DNA of 64,000 nucleotides from Methanothermobacter sp. Lineage in GTDB: Archaea; Methanobacteriota; Methanobacteria; Methanobacteriales; Methanothermobacteraceae. The stretch lies in contig NZ_JASFYE010000005.1 in NCBI RefSeq assembly GCF_030055425.1, positions 37,381 to 101,380 on the forward strand, given 5' to 3'. Every line of letters begins with the position of its first letter. Positions within the stretch are counted from its first letter, which is position 1. Positions 9,501-16,659 of the stretch are shown one piece after another. Under the pieces are notes generated by a model that did not search any database, was not told where the DNA came from, and saw only the letters and a program-made list of their open reading frames with translations. Position numbers and translations under genes: made by a program.

Positions 9501-11386
9501 TCCTTGAGGTACTCCCTGAGGAGTGCCTCCAGATCCACGCTGTGGACAGATTCATGGAACCTGTCGAGTATCTCCCTCCTGCGGGTGTAGGCCTCAAGTT
9601 TATCAAGGAGGGTGAAGGCATCGGCCCTGTAGCGGTCCCAGATCTCTGATTCAAGGACACCAAGGTCGAAGGGGCGTGACTCTGCAACCACAGAGACAAC
9701 CTCACCGAGCCTCTCAAGGTCCCCTGTCGTCTTAACAGGCTTGAAGCCGTACCTCTCCTGGAATTCCCTGAGTGCGGCCAGAAGTCTATCGGTAACCTTC
9801 ATCACCGACTCCAGGAGGACCTCCAGTTCCCTCACATCGGAGGGCAGCATCATCCCCGGGTCGGTGCCTGACCAGGGGTTCTCATGGAGGGGTGGGAGGA
9901 GCTCGGCCAGCTTCGCAAGGTTCCTCAGTTCCACCAGGGCCTCGTCCCACTCATCGGGGGTTATGGTCTCAGGTGAGGGTATCCTGACAAATGGCAGCTC
10001 ACCACTGAAGTACCTCTCTGAATTCTCCTTCATCCCGAATAACTGGAATGGTGAGAGCTGTATGCTGTAGAGCGGCTCATGGAGGGCCCTCCTGTACTCG
10101 TTGAGCTCATCGCGCAGCTTCTCCACCCTCCTGAACTCCCTCTCAGCGTCTGGCCTCTCTGCCTCGGCCTCCATGAGTGTTGACTCCAGCTCATTGAGTA
10201 CGTCCTTCTTCCGGGCCTTATGGGAGTGGAGTTCAAGGCAGAACCTCCCGAGGCCTATGGAGTCAAGCCTGCTCTTCACAACCTCAAGGGCGGCCATCTT
10301 CTCACTAACAAAGAGCACGGTCTTTCCTGCGGCCATGAGCTCGGCTATCAGGTTCACTATGGTCTGGGACTTCCCTGTCCCCGGGGGCCCCTCAACCACA
10401 AGGTTCTTACCAGCCTTCACATCCTCTATAACCGCGATCTGGGATGAGTCGGCGTCAACCACGTGGTAGAGGTCCTCGTAGGGGATGCTGTCTATGTCCA
10501 CCTCCCCATCGTCCTCATCTATTTCGATGGAGAAGAGGGCCCTGAGGAGTGGGCGTTCAACTATCTCATCCCAGTTTGAGTAGGATGCCGGGTCAAGGTC
10601 CATGTACATGAGGAACTTGGTGAATGAGAAGAAACCCAGCTGGACCTCATCGGTGACCCCCCAGCCATCCATGGATTTCACCGCATCCTCAACCCTTCTG
10701 AGGTACTCTGAGATCCCTGACGAAGTCTGGGGCATCCTGAACTCGGGTAGTTCGATTCCCTCCTCCCTGAGCCTGGCCTGGAGTGACATGTTGGTTATGA
10801 TCTCGCTGCCATCCCAGCGGAGTGAGAATGATGAGCCGGCCCTGCGCCTCTCAAGGACCACAGGTACAAGTATCAGGGGGGCCCTCCTTATGTCAGGCTC
10901 ATCCGCGGCCATCCACTCAAGGAACCCCAGGGCAAGGTATAGTATGTTATAGCCCTGCTCCTGGATCATCGTCCTGGCCCTCTGGTTGATGTAGAAGAGC
11001 CTCCTCTGGAGTTCAGATTCTGTGAGGTCAGTCAGGAGGATGTTCTCATCATCGGGTTTAAGGCCCTCCGGTTCATGGCCGGGGTCAATCTCCCCTTCAC
11101 CTTCAGGGTCCTCAATGTCATTAAAGGTATCCACTTCACCTTCAGGGTCCTCCATTTCGTTACCGGGGTCAGTCTCCTCTTCAGGTTCCCTCCTGGGGGC
11201 CAGTTTCATCTTACCCCCATTCAGGACAAGGTAGGTGTATATGTATTCAGGGTCGTGGTTCACAACCTCAACCGTCCTTGACCTTGGCCTGAAGTTCAGG
11301 AGCTGGTTTCGCATTGTGAGGTCAAGGAGTTTCTCCCTCAGGTTCTCAAATTCCCTCTCGATGATCTTCCTTGCAGATTTATCCAT
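6596..11386 (-). CDS. Giant superfamily 1 helicase with DUF4011, Vsr-like nuclease and DUF3320 domains
   Basis: The 1596-residue protein looks like the COG1112 (Upf1-like) group found in many defence islands. The start (LREKLLDLTMRNQLLNF) is the DUF4011 signature. Walker A GPPGTGKS lies at 333-340, helicase motif II is VIFDEASQ, and motif III is GDTNQLPPTS. After the second RecA domain comes a Vsr/DUF559-like restriction fold (FRVDFAV, then HLWSSDWYRN). The C-terminus resembles DUF3320, and an acidic, proline- and serine-rich linker precedes it. Residues 67-106 are an acidic insert with a 13-residue repeat. It probably unwinds and cuts nucleic acid; whether in defence or repair is not shown. 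It stands alone, between membrane-protein genes and the kinase. Confidence 0.85.
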   Translation of the reverse strand: MDKSARKIIEREFENLREKLLDLTMRNQLLNFRPRSRTVEVVNHDPEYIYTYLVLNGGKMKLAPRREPEEETDPGNEMEDPEGEVDTFNDIEDPEGEGEIDPGHEPEGLKPDDENILLTDLTESELQRRLFYINQRARTMIQEQGYNILYLALGFLEWMAADEPDIRRAPLILVPVVLERRRAGSSFSLRWDGSEIITNMSLQARLREEGIELPEFRMPQTSSGISEYLRRVEDAVKSMDGWGVTDEVQLGFFSFTKFLMYMDLDPASYSNWDEIVERPLLRALFSIEIDEDDGEVDIDSIPYEDLYHVVDADSSQIAVIEDVKAGKNLVVEGPPGTGKSQTIVNLIAELMAAGKTVLFVSEKMAALEVVKSRLDSIGLGRFCLELHSHKARKKDVLNELESTLMEAEAERPDAEREFRRVEKLRDELNEYRRALHEPLYSIQLSPFQLFGMKENSERYFSGELPFVRIPSPETITPDEWDEALVELRNLAKLAELLPPLHENPWSGTDPGMMLPSDVRELEVLLESVMKVTDRLLAALREFQERYGFKPVKTTGDLERLGEVVSVVAESRPFDLGVLESEIWDRYRADAFTLLDKLEAYTRRREILDRFHESVHSVDLEALLREYLKESSSRIKFLSGRYRKVRNEIEALYVGRAPENDYEVVEDLENLIDVMSLRGELERYSGVAGRFFGSMWNPENPSIQDLRATAEWIVRFRDLHSEGLISERTLECISDGLDGDKLLSEFHEILEIHSELEDKLSKLQTRINTHAHVIFNSAPEEVPFRAWRSRVKSWREALNLLPLWSQYLEKKRLCMKTRGAAFIPLIESGIISMEDIRPAMEGNLADALLERAFREIPSLYTFIGDLHEARIREFRELDSRIIELNRKRLIHQLNSNMPTVFGGAAPDSEESILSGEFTRKRGHMPLRKLLKLAGGVIKRIKPCFMMSPLSIAQYLDPRSSELQFDVVIFDEASQVKPEDALGAFLRARTAVVMGDTNQLPPTSFFDQMLTSEEDSEDVATAADIESILHLCKRSFPVRMLRWHYRSRHESLIAVSNQEFYDNRLLVYPSPSREDEELGLHLRYLPDTVYERGRTSSNPLEAAAVVEAIEEHFMRYGTSRSLGVGTFSVAQMNAILEALEERLRENPELERLINQETDEPFFIKNLETIQGDERDVIFISVGYGFDENGRMSLNFGPLNQEGGERRLNVLITRAREKCVVFTNFRASDLKTGPGTPFGVRALKRFLRYAETGVLDSDSASNSQGLFEDSVYEFLVDQGFEVDRGVGCAGFRVDFAVKDPDDPGRYIAGILTDGEMYSRAEVARDRDRLREEILRNLGWNIIHLWSSDWYRNRDETQRKVADGLSEIVEKTRESRELHEGIEVEGQVEVDEPEPPEVDEGSSESTIEEQDAAEPVDLPDESMGEAVASYVEYSTDKLRKPDDLYKNPTPVISSVVSEIVSMEGPVHVEEVVRRIRESCGLRRAGRRVRSIINSAIEMAENNGNIKRSGDFLLLTESMPVTVRRRTGRVDISLISPMEIEEAVRIALRSTSEMDEVVTRVSRMFGFKNTSRKTATGIRKVIEEMARRGEVVVEDDTIRSG
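11095..11170. repeat. In-frame 39-bp repeat coding an acidic linker
   Basis: Two imperfect copies with a 39-bp period (13 codons) begin at 11095 and 11134 inside the DUF4011 helicase gene. They encode two consecutive acidic segments, each containing EDPEGE. The frame is kept, so the duplication lengthens a flexible linker after the N-terminal helices. Confidence 0.75.
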
Positions 11387-11479
11387 TCAGATTCTCCCTC
11401 AACAGTTATATCCTGCATCGAAAGCAGCAGGCCCTCCATTAGATTCTATTATAAAGATCATTAGCTGTTTCTGCATCCA

Positions 11480-11806
11480 TCAGATCTTCTTCTCATGGGG
11501 CGTTGTGGTGGCGGCAACCCTGTAGAAGACATAGACAAGGACGATGTCAACCACCCATATGATGGCGGCTATTATCTCATCATTCCAGGGTATCGGGTGG
11601 AAGAGGTCAATGAGGTCCATCACCCTCGTGGCCGAGAACAGTATCATTGAAACAGCGAATACCCTCAGGAGGAGTGTGGTCTCATTGATGTTGGAGAAGA
11701 GCATCCCAAGGGCCGCCTCACCGTATCTCAGGTTGTTGAGGAGTATCCTCGCTGCAAAGTACAGGGTCAGGATGGGTGGTATCATGATGAGCCAGCCAGG
11801 GACCAT
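11480..11806 (-). CDS. Small membrane protein, second gene of a pair
   Basis: The 108-residue protein has three hydrophobic segments and ends in a charged HEKKI tail. Its ATG shares one base with the stop of the upstream gene (TGATG), so translation is coupled. With its partner it mirrors the pair at 3922-4484: two short multi-pass proteins in the same order and orientation. No motif suggests an enzyme. Confidence 0.62.
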   Translation of the reverse strand: MVPGWLIMIPPILTLYFAARILLNNLRYGEAALGMLFSNINETTLLLRVFAVSMILFSATRVMDLIDLFHPIPWNDEIIAAIIWVVDIVLVYVFYRVAATTTPHEKKI

Positions 11807-12117
11807 CAGGCATCACCCCCCATGACCGAGGACAGGAAACCCACGACTACAAGCAGGAAGAGGGCGTTCAGGTTCAGCAGACCCTCAACCACGAACTCTG
11901 ACTGTCCCCCCACGAATGTGAGTCCCACGAGTACCGTGAAGATGGATGATATGAATATGGATGCAGCTATAATCCTGGACTCCCGCCTCTTGAGGAAGAG
12001 CATGGAGACAGCAAGTTCCCTGGACCTCAGCTCCGAGATTATCCTGAGGCATGAGACTATTATCATGACCCCCAGGATGAGCCCCGCCACGCGGTTTACA
12101 AGAATCAGGATATCCAT
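11806..12117 (-). CDS. Small membrane protein, first gene of a pair
   Basis: The 103-residue protein has an N-terminal membrane helix, a basic middle (RSRELAVSMLFLKRRESR) and two further hydrophobic stretches. The ATG follows GGTGGTG at a good distance, and an AT-rich TATA-like stretch lies near 12150 in the gap to the next gene, so a promoter probably sits there. It overlaps the next gene by one base. Function unknown. Confidence 0.62.
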   Translation of the reverse strand: MDILILVNRVAGLILGVMIIVSCLRIISELRSRELAVSMLFLKRRESRIIAASIFISSIFTVLVGLTFVGGQSEFVVEGLLNLNALFLLVVVGFLSSVMGGDA

Positions 12118-12203
12118 CTAAAACACCACCAGATACTATGTTAAAGGGAATATTTATTTATTGGGTTTTTCACCTCCAGAATCCCCATCTGCACCATAAC
12201 CGT

Positions 12204-13118
12204 TCAATCAGTGGACCCGGAGTTGATGTGTGAGAGCAGGAGGGCCATGTTGATTATATCCTCCCTGTTGTGCTCCACCACAGGTACAAGGGGCCCCGGG
12301 TTGCCGGTTGAAAGGTAGGTGTGGTAGTAGTCGGGTACATAAGCCCCTGGAATGTCAAGGTCCCTCTCCACCCCCAGGATGTGGCTCTCGACCGTGCAGA
12401 GTTTGCAGTCAGGTAGACTCTTACCCCAGAGGCGCCTTGACACATGGTAGAGGTCAATGTGGCACTGCTCCAGCCGGTTACTCAGGTTATGGAACTCTGA
12501 CCTCCTCCTTATGTATGGGATGTCGAAGCTTGCCCCGTTGAATGTTACAAGAACCGAGTCAGATGGGATGTGCCGGAATATCTCAAGGACGGCGGCCTCC
12601 ATGGAGGGTTCAGGGGCGAGGCGCTGCCTCACATGGATCTTACCATCCTCAATCCATGCCATACCTGTGAGTATCACAGGTTCCCCTGAAAGCCCAAGGG
12701 TCTCAATGTCAAGGAAGGTGAACGCCCCACCATCAAGGCGTCCCAGAGCACAGAGCACCCTTTCATCGGATGCTGAGGCGTTGAGGTAACACCTCAGACT
12801 GTACACATCCCCTGACTGGATCATGGAAAGGACCCTGGAGGCCTCATACCGGTACCTTTCATGGTCAAGGAGGTCGGGAACCGTGAGGTACCCCTCAGAC
12901 TTCAGCCTCTCCTCGGTGACCGGCCCAACGCCCCTGAGGAGTTTGAGGTCAGAGAGGATGTTATCCGCTGATTCGCGCACCCTGAACTTCACCCTCCTGG
13001 TGAAGGATACCTCAAGTGCCTCTGATCCAGCCACGGTCACCCTGGATGCCCCGATGGCCTCATCCAGTTCCATGCCCTCATATTGCCTCATGAGGTTCCA
13101 TTTGAGTTTCTCAAACAT
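12204..13118 (-). CDS. mrfB: MrfB/YprB-like DEDD exonuclease (RNase H fold)
   Basis: The 304-residue protein carries the four acidic positions expected of a DEDD exonuclease: FLDIETLGLS (D and E), TFNGASFDIPYI (D) and HNREDIINMALLL (D). A helix-hairpin-helix-like stretch (LRGVGPVTEERLKSEG) near residues 60-80 probably binds DNA. Bacterial MrfB (YprB) is a metal-dependent exonuclease that works with the helicase MrfA in mitomycin C repair, and here the two genes are adjacent in the same order. I chose the ATG at 13118 because GGGGGA precedes it; an upstream TTG at 13136 would overlap the helicase gene by four bases. Unlike the bacterial protein, no TPR is visible here. Confidence 0.75.
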   Translation of the reverse strand: MFEKLKWNLMRQYEGMELDEAIGASRVTVAGSEALEVSFTRRVKFRVRESADNILSDLKLLRGVGPVTEERLKSEGYLTVPDLLDHERYRYEASRVLSMIQSGDVYSLRCYLNASASDERVLCALGRLDGGAFTFLDIETLGLSGEPVILTGMAWIEDGKIHVRQRLAPEPSMEAAVLEIFRHIPSDSVLVTFNGASFDIPYIRRRSEFHNLSNRLEQCHIDLYHVSRRLWGKSLPDCKLCTVESHILGVERDLDIPGAYVPDYYHTYLSTGNPGPLVPVVEHNREDIINMALLLSHINSGSTD

Positions 13119-13132
13119 CCAGTATCCCCCAT

Positions 13133-15610
13133 TCAATGCATTCCATTCCTGGCCCTCTCATGGAAGTAATCTGCCATCTCAGCCTCCCCCTGCTCCCTGA
13201 GGATGGCCCCCATGAGGTAGCATGCACCAGCATTTTCTGGTTCCTCCTCGAGGATCTCATGCAGCTTCAGCTTGGCATCAGATAGCCTGCCCTCACTGCA
13301 GAGGAGTTCAACCTCCTCAAGGACGCCGGGGGCCTCCTCACTGCTTTCCTCCTCGGCAACCCCCGAGACCCTCCCCATGAGGTGTTGGAGTATCATCACT
13401 GTGGCGTCCCTGTGGAGGGGTGAATTGTCGTTGCCGCATTTTGGTGAGTAGATACATGACGGGCACCCGTCACTGCAGCCGCAGGATGAGACAAGTTCAA
13501 GTGTCGACCTGAGGAGGTCCTCGAAGACCTCAACACCCTTCTCAGCAAGTCCGATACCCCCCTCAAAGCCGTCGTAGATGAACACCGTTGCCTCCTGTGT
13601 GTCCTGGTGCCATGGGGTTGACAGTCCCCCTATATCCATCCTGTCGCAGAGTACATGGAGTGGGAAAAGTGCTATGAGCGCGTGTTCAACCCCGTGGAGT
13701 CCTCCCTCGAATGTTTCATCATCCCCGTACCTCCCTTCAACCCTCTCCCTGAGGGTTTCGGGTAGCGTGAACCAGAGTGCCCTGGTCCTGAACCTAATGG
13801 GTGGAAGTTCAAGGTCCCTCTTACCCAGGACCTTACTGTAGTTCATGACCCTGTAACCGGTGTAGTGCTCTGTAACCTCAACCTCCCCGAAGTTGACCTC
13901 AAGGCTTCCCACACGCCGTCTTCTGAGTTTCCTGATCACCTTGAGATCTGTCTCCCTGAGGACCGATGTATGGTACTCCACGTCCCTTCTCTCAACGGTT
14001 ATCCTCCTATTTTCCAGATCAAAGTCCCGTACGATGTAGGTGTTGCCGTGGTTCATAAGCACAGCGCCCTCATGGGCCTCCCTGTATGCCTGGGACCGGC
14101 TCATGGTCTCAAGTGTCCGGCCCTCACATATCACCGTGAAGGTATCTGATGAGATATCATCCAGGCCATACCTGAACTGGGGGTCGGTGCTGCACACCAG
14201 TCCCTCATGTGAGATTTCAAGTTCCCCCTCGTCCAGCATCTCCCCTGCCACCGCCATGCTGAAGTCGTGGTCCAGGAAGTCGTCGAGGGTGAGGGGTAAC
14301 TCTGATGCCGCGCAGGCAGTATGGTTCCTGAGTATGAACCTGTTTTCAGGGTTGATTATGGCGTTCTCATGGGGCCTCTCGAAGATGAATGAGGGGTTCT
14401 TCATGATGTACTGGTCCAGGGGGTTCTCGAATGCCACCAGTATCACAAGGGAGTCATTCCTGTTCCTCCCTGCCCTTCCTGCCTGCTGCCAGGTGGATAT
14501 CATGGTTCCCGGGTACCCTGATATTATGACGGCGTCCAGTGACCCGATATCTATACCAAGCTCCAGGGCATTGGTGGTGGTGACTCCCAGAAGGCTACCA
14601 TCCCTGAGTCCTGACTCTATCATCCGCCTCTGATCTGCAAGGTACCCTGCCCTGTAGGATGTCACACGGTCAATGAGCTTCCTGTTTTCCCTGTCAAGCT
14701 GTTCCCGGGTCCACCGGGTTACAAGTTCAGCCATCTTCCTTGAGACGGTGAAGCAGAGGGTCTGAACACCCCTCAGAACAAGGTAGGTGAGTATGGATGA
14801 GGTTTCAAGGTGCGCCGATGGGTCCCCCCTCTTGCTGTAGGGGTTGTAGAGTACGAAGTGCCTGGGGCCGGAGGGTGACGTGTCCCGTGAGATAACATGG
14901 AAATCCAGGCCAGTCAGTTTACCTGAGAACTCCTCAGGGTTGGCCAGGGTTGCGCTTGCAAGGATGAACCGGGGATCTGAACCGTAATGCCTGCAGATCC
15001 TCCTTAGCCTCCTCATGAGGAGCGCCACACTTGATCCAAAGACACCCCGGTACTGGTGGGCCTCATCTATCACCACATACCTTAGGTTACTGTAGAACCT
15101 CCTCCACTGGTGGTGCCATGGAAGTATACGGTGGAGCTGGTGTGGATTGGTGAGGACCGCCCGTGAGTTCCCACGTATCCATGGCCTCATATCCCTGGGG
15201 GTGTCACCATCGTAGGTTGCCGGGTTCAGTGTGATTCCAAGCTCAGATTCCAGGTGCCTCAGAACCTTCAGCTGGTCCCTTGAGAGTGCCTTGGCAGGGT
15301 AGATGTAGAGGGCCGTTGCACTCCCATCAAGGGTTAGGGTCTCCATTATGGGGAGGTTGAAGGCCAGTGTCTTCCCTGAGGCCGTCGGGGTTGTTATGAG
15401 GATGTTTTTCCCCTCTCTTATGGCCTCGAGGGCCTCTGCCTGGTGGCGGTAGAGTCTGATGCCGTGCCCTTCAAGGTACTCCCTGATATTCTCAGGGAGG
15501 TCGGTGACCTCAGAGTATTCAGCGCGCCTTGCGGGGACCGTCTCAACGTGTTCCACTGCATCCCTGAAGCGCCAGTCCCTGGTGAACCTCTCAAGCACCC
15601 TTTTAACCAT
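13133..15610 (-). CDS. mrfA: MrfA/Hrq1-like DEAD/DEAH helicase with DUF1998 and a C-terminal TPR
   Basis: The 825-residue protein has an N-terminal SF2 helicase core: TPTASGKT (Walker A), VIDEAHQYRG (motif II), ASATLAN (motif III) and QQAGRAGRNR (motif VI). The DUF1998-type region has a four-cysteine cluster (CGCSDGCPSC, later KCGN). These features match MrfA/YprA and Hrq1, helicases acting on DNA lesions. The last 60 or so residues look like a TPR pair (LKLHEILEEEPENAGACYLMG); in bacteria the TPR is on the nuclease partner. No Shine-Dalgarno precedes the ATG. A TATA-like sequence about 27 bp upstream suggests a leaderless transcript, and that element exists in three copies. Confidence 0.82.
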   Translation of the reverse strand: MVKRVLERFTRDWRFRDAVEHVETVPARRAEYSEVTDLPENIREYLEGHGIRLYRHQAEALEAIREGKNILITTPTASGKTLAFNLPIMETLTLDGSATALYIYPAKALSRDQLKVLRHLESELGITLNPATYDGDTPRDMRPWIRGNSRAVLTNPHQLHRILPWHHQWRRFYSNLRYVVIDEAHQYRGVFGSSVALLMRRLRRICRHYGSDPRFILASATLANPEEFSGKLTGLDFHVISRDTSPSGPRHFVLYNPYSKRGDPSAHLETSSILTYLVLRGVQTLCFTVSRKMAELVTRWTREQLDRENRKLIDRVTSYRAGYLADQRRMIESGLRDGSLLGVTTTNALELGIDIGSLDAVIISGYPGTMISTWQQAGRAGRNRNDSLVILVAFENPLDQYIMKNPSFIFERPHENAIINPENRFILRNHTACAASELPLTLDDFLDHDFSMAVAGEMLDEGELEISHEGLVCSTDPQFRYGLDDISSDTFTVICEGRTLETMSRSQAYREAHEGAVLMNHGNTYIVRDFDLENRRITVERRDVEYHTSVLRETDLKVIRKLRRRRVGSLEVNFGEVEVTEHYTGYRVMNYSKVLGKRDLELPPIRFRTRALWFTLPETLRERVEGRYGDDETFEGGLHGVEHALIALFPLHVLCDRMDIGGLSTPWHQDTQEATVFIYDGFEGGIGLAEKGVEVFEDLLRSTLELVSSCGCSDGCPSCIYSPKCGNDNSPLHRDATVMILQHLMGRVSGVAEEESSEEAPGVLEEVELLCSEGRLSDAKLKLHEILEEEPENAGACYLMGAILREQGEAEMADYFHERARNGMH

Positions 15611-15625
15611 GTTAATAGAATTGGG

Positions 15626-15791
15626 GGACGATACTATTAAATGTTTTTTTCAGATCAACTCAGCCGCCTAAATTCTATTTTGGGGGCTGACCGGGACGAT
15701 ACTATTAAATGTTTTTTTCAGATCTCAGAATATCCGCCAATATTTGAGTCAGAATCAAGAGACCAGATACTATTAAATGTTTTTTCAGATC
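15626..15791. repeat. Three copies of a promoter-like repeat upstream of the MrfA-like gene
   Basis: Copies lie at 15626-15656, 15694-15724 and 15766-15791 (the last shorter, with one T fewer). On the minus strand each reads as an A-rich stretch followed by ATTTAATAGTAT, which looks like a BRE plus TATA box. The copy nearest the gene places its TATA about 27 bp from the helicase ATG, the spacing of a leaderless archaeal transcript. The other two would be duplicated promoters or operator sites. Spacers are 37 and 41 bp. Confidence 0.8.
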
Positions 15792-15814
15792 ATGGCCCCT
15801 TCCCTAATGATTCA

Positions 15815-15838
15815 AAATTAATATATACATGTAAAGTC
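15815..15838 (+). promoter_or_regulatory. TATA-type promoter of the nuclease lipoprotein gene
   Basis: AATATATAC at 15820-15828 after an A/T-rich lead is a good archaeal TATA box. Transcription would begin near 15850. That gives a leader of about 20 bases with the Shine-Dalgarno site GGAAGTG at 15860-15866, and it excludes in-frame starts upstream of the box, such as the ATG at 15641. Confidence 0.6.
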
Positions 15839-15871
15839 ATACTGTTTAACAGTGAAGAGGGAAGTGTTAAT

Positions 15872-16363
15872 ATTAAGAGAGTGATTGTGATTATCCTTGC
15901 ACTTGCCGTTCTTGCGGTGGCGGGCTGTGTCTCAGAGGAATCAGAATACCAGAACCAGGACCTCAGCAATTACTCGGATGTGAGTCCAGAGGATTATATC
16001 ACCTCAGATACTGGTAATGCCTCAGGGACTCCTGAGTATGATGCCAGTGGTGTCTGCACCTACGTTGTTGATGGGGACACCATCGATGTTTCAGGCACAG
16101 GGAGGATACGCCTTGTGGGTGTCAACACCCCTGAGAGGGGGGAGCCAGGCTACAGGGAGGCGAAGGACTTCATGAAATCCATGTGCCTCTCAAGGACCGT
16201 GCAGCTCGACATAGACGATGCAAAAAGACAAGATAAATACGGTAGGGTCCTTGCCGTGGTCTACGTTGACGGAGTCAACATAAACAGGGAACTCCTCAGA
16301 AGGGGATATGCGGAGGTCATGTACATTCCACCATCAGAGTTCAACCCATATGAGTGGACCTGA
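15872..16363 (+). CDS. Secreted thermonuclease-like (SNase) lipoprotein
   Basis: The product is about 163 residues: a lipoprotein signal (KRVIVIILALAVLAVAGC, with the lipobox cysteine), a short linker and one staphylococcal-nuclease domain. Catalytic positions are visible as IRLVGVNTPE (arginine), the acidic stretch after it, and KYGRVLAV (second arginine). It should cut nucleic acids outside the cell while tethered to the membrane. The start is unusual: no ATG, GTG or TTG fits. An ATT at 15872 lies five bases after GGAAGTG and gives a normal Lys-Arg signal peptide. A GTG at 15881 is the main alternative. Confidence 0.8.
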   Translation: MKRVIVIILALAVLAVAGCVSEESEYQNQDLSNYSDVSPEDYITSDTGNASGTPEYDASGVCTYVVDGDTIDVSGTGRIRLVGVNTPERGEPGYREAKDFMKSMCLSRTVQLDIDDAKRQDKYGRVLAVVYVDGVNINRELLRRGYAEVMYIPPSEFNPYEWT

Positions 16364-16410
16364 AATATAAGACCTGAATATATATTATAAACAATTAAGG
16401 GGGTGATAAA

Positions 16411-16656
16411 ATGGGGGAATTCAAACTCGAAGTTCTTAAGACCATAGGTACACTGATAACAACTGCATTCGGCCTAATAGCTGCTCTTGCCTGGAACGAG
16501 GCCATAAAGGTACTCATAACACAGTTCTTCAAGGCGGGCAATGAACTCACAGGACTATTTGTCTATGCACTCGTTGTTACCATCCTTGCAGTCATTGCAA
16601 CCATCCTAATTGCAAGGAGACTTGCTCATTACGGGATAGAACTGCGTGACGAGTAA
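16411..16656 (+). CDS. DUF5654-like two-helix membrane protein
   Basis: The 81-residue protein starts after a strong GGGGTGAT site. A first helix (TIGTLITTAFGLIAALAWNEAI) and a second (LFVYALVVTILAVIATILIA) are separated by a short polar loop, with a charged tail. The pattern, including the conserved AWNEAI stretch, fits the DUF5654 family of small archaeal membrane proteins with unknown role. It is the last gene of normal base composition before the AT-rich island. Confidence 0.7.
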   Translation: MGEFKLEVLKTIGTLITTAFGLIAALAWNEAIKVLITQFFKAGNELTGLFVYALVVTILAVIATILIARRLAHYGIELRDE

Positions 16657-16659
16657 AAA

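Noticed and set aside
15626-15791. Mini-CRISPR: 26-31 bp repeats with 37 and 41 bp spacers
   Set aside because: Only three copies, the third degenerate and of other length, no cas genes, and the repeats fit a BRE/TATA promoter at the correct distance from a gene start.
15641-15871. Longer N-terminus of the nuclease lipoprotein from the ATG at 15641
   Set aside because: It would translate the promoter repeats and the TATA box, put the signal peptide 77 residues inside, and has no ribosome site.
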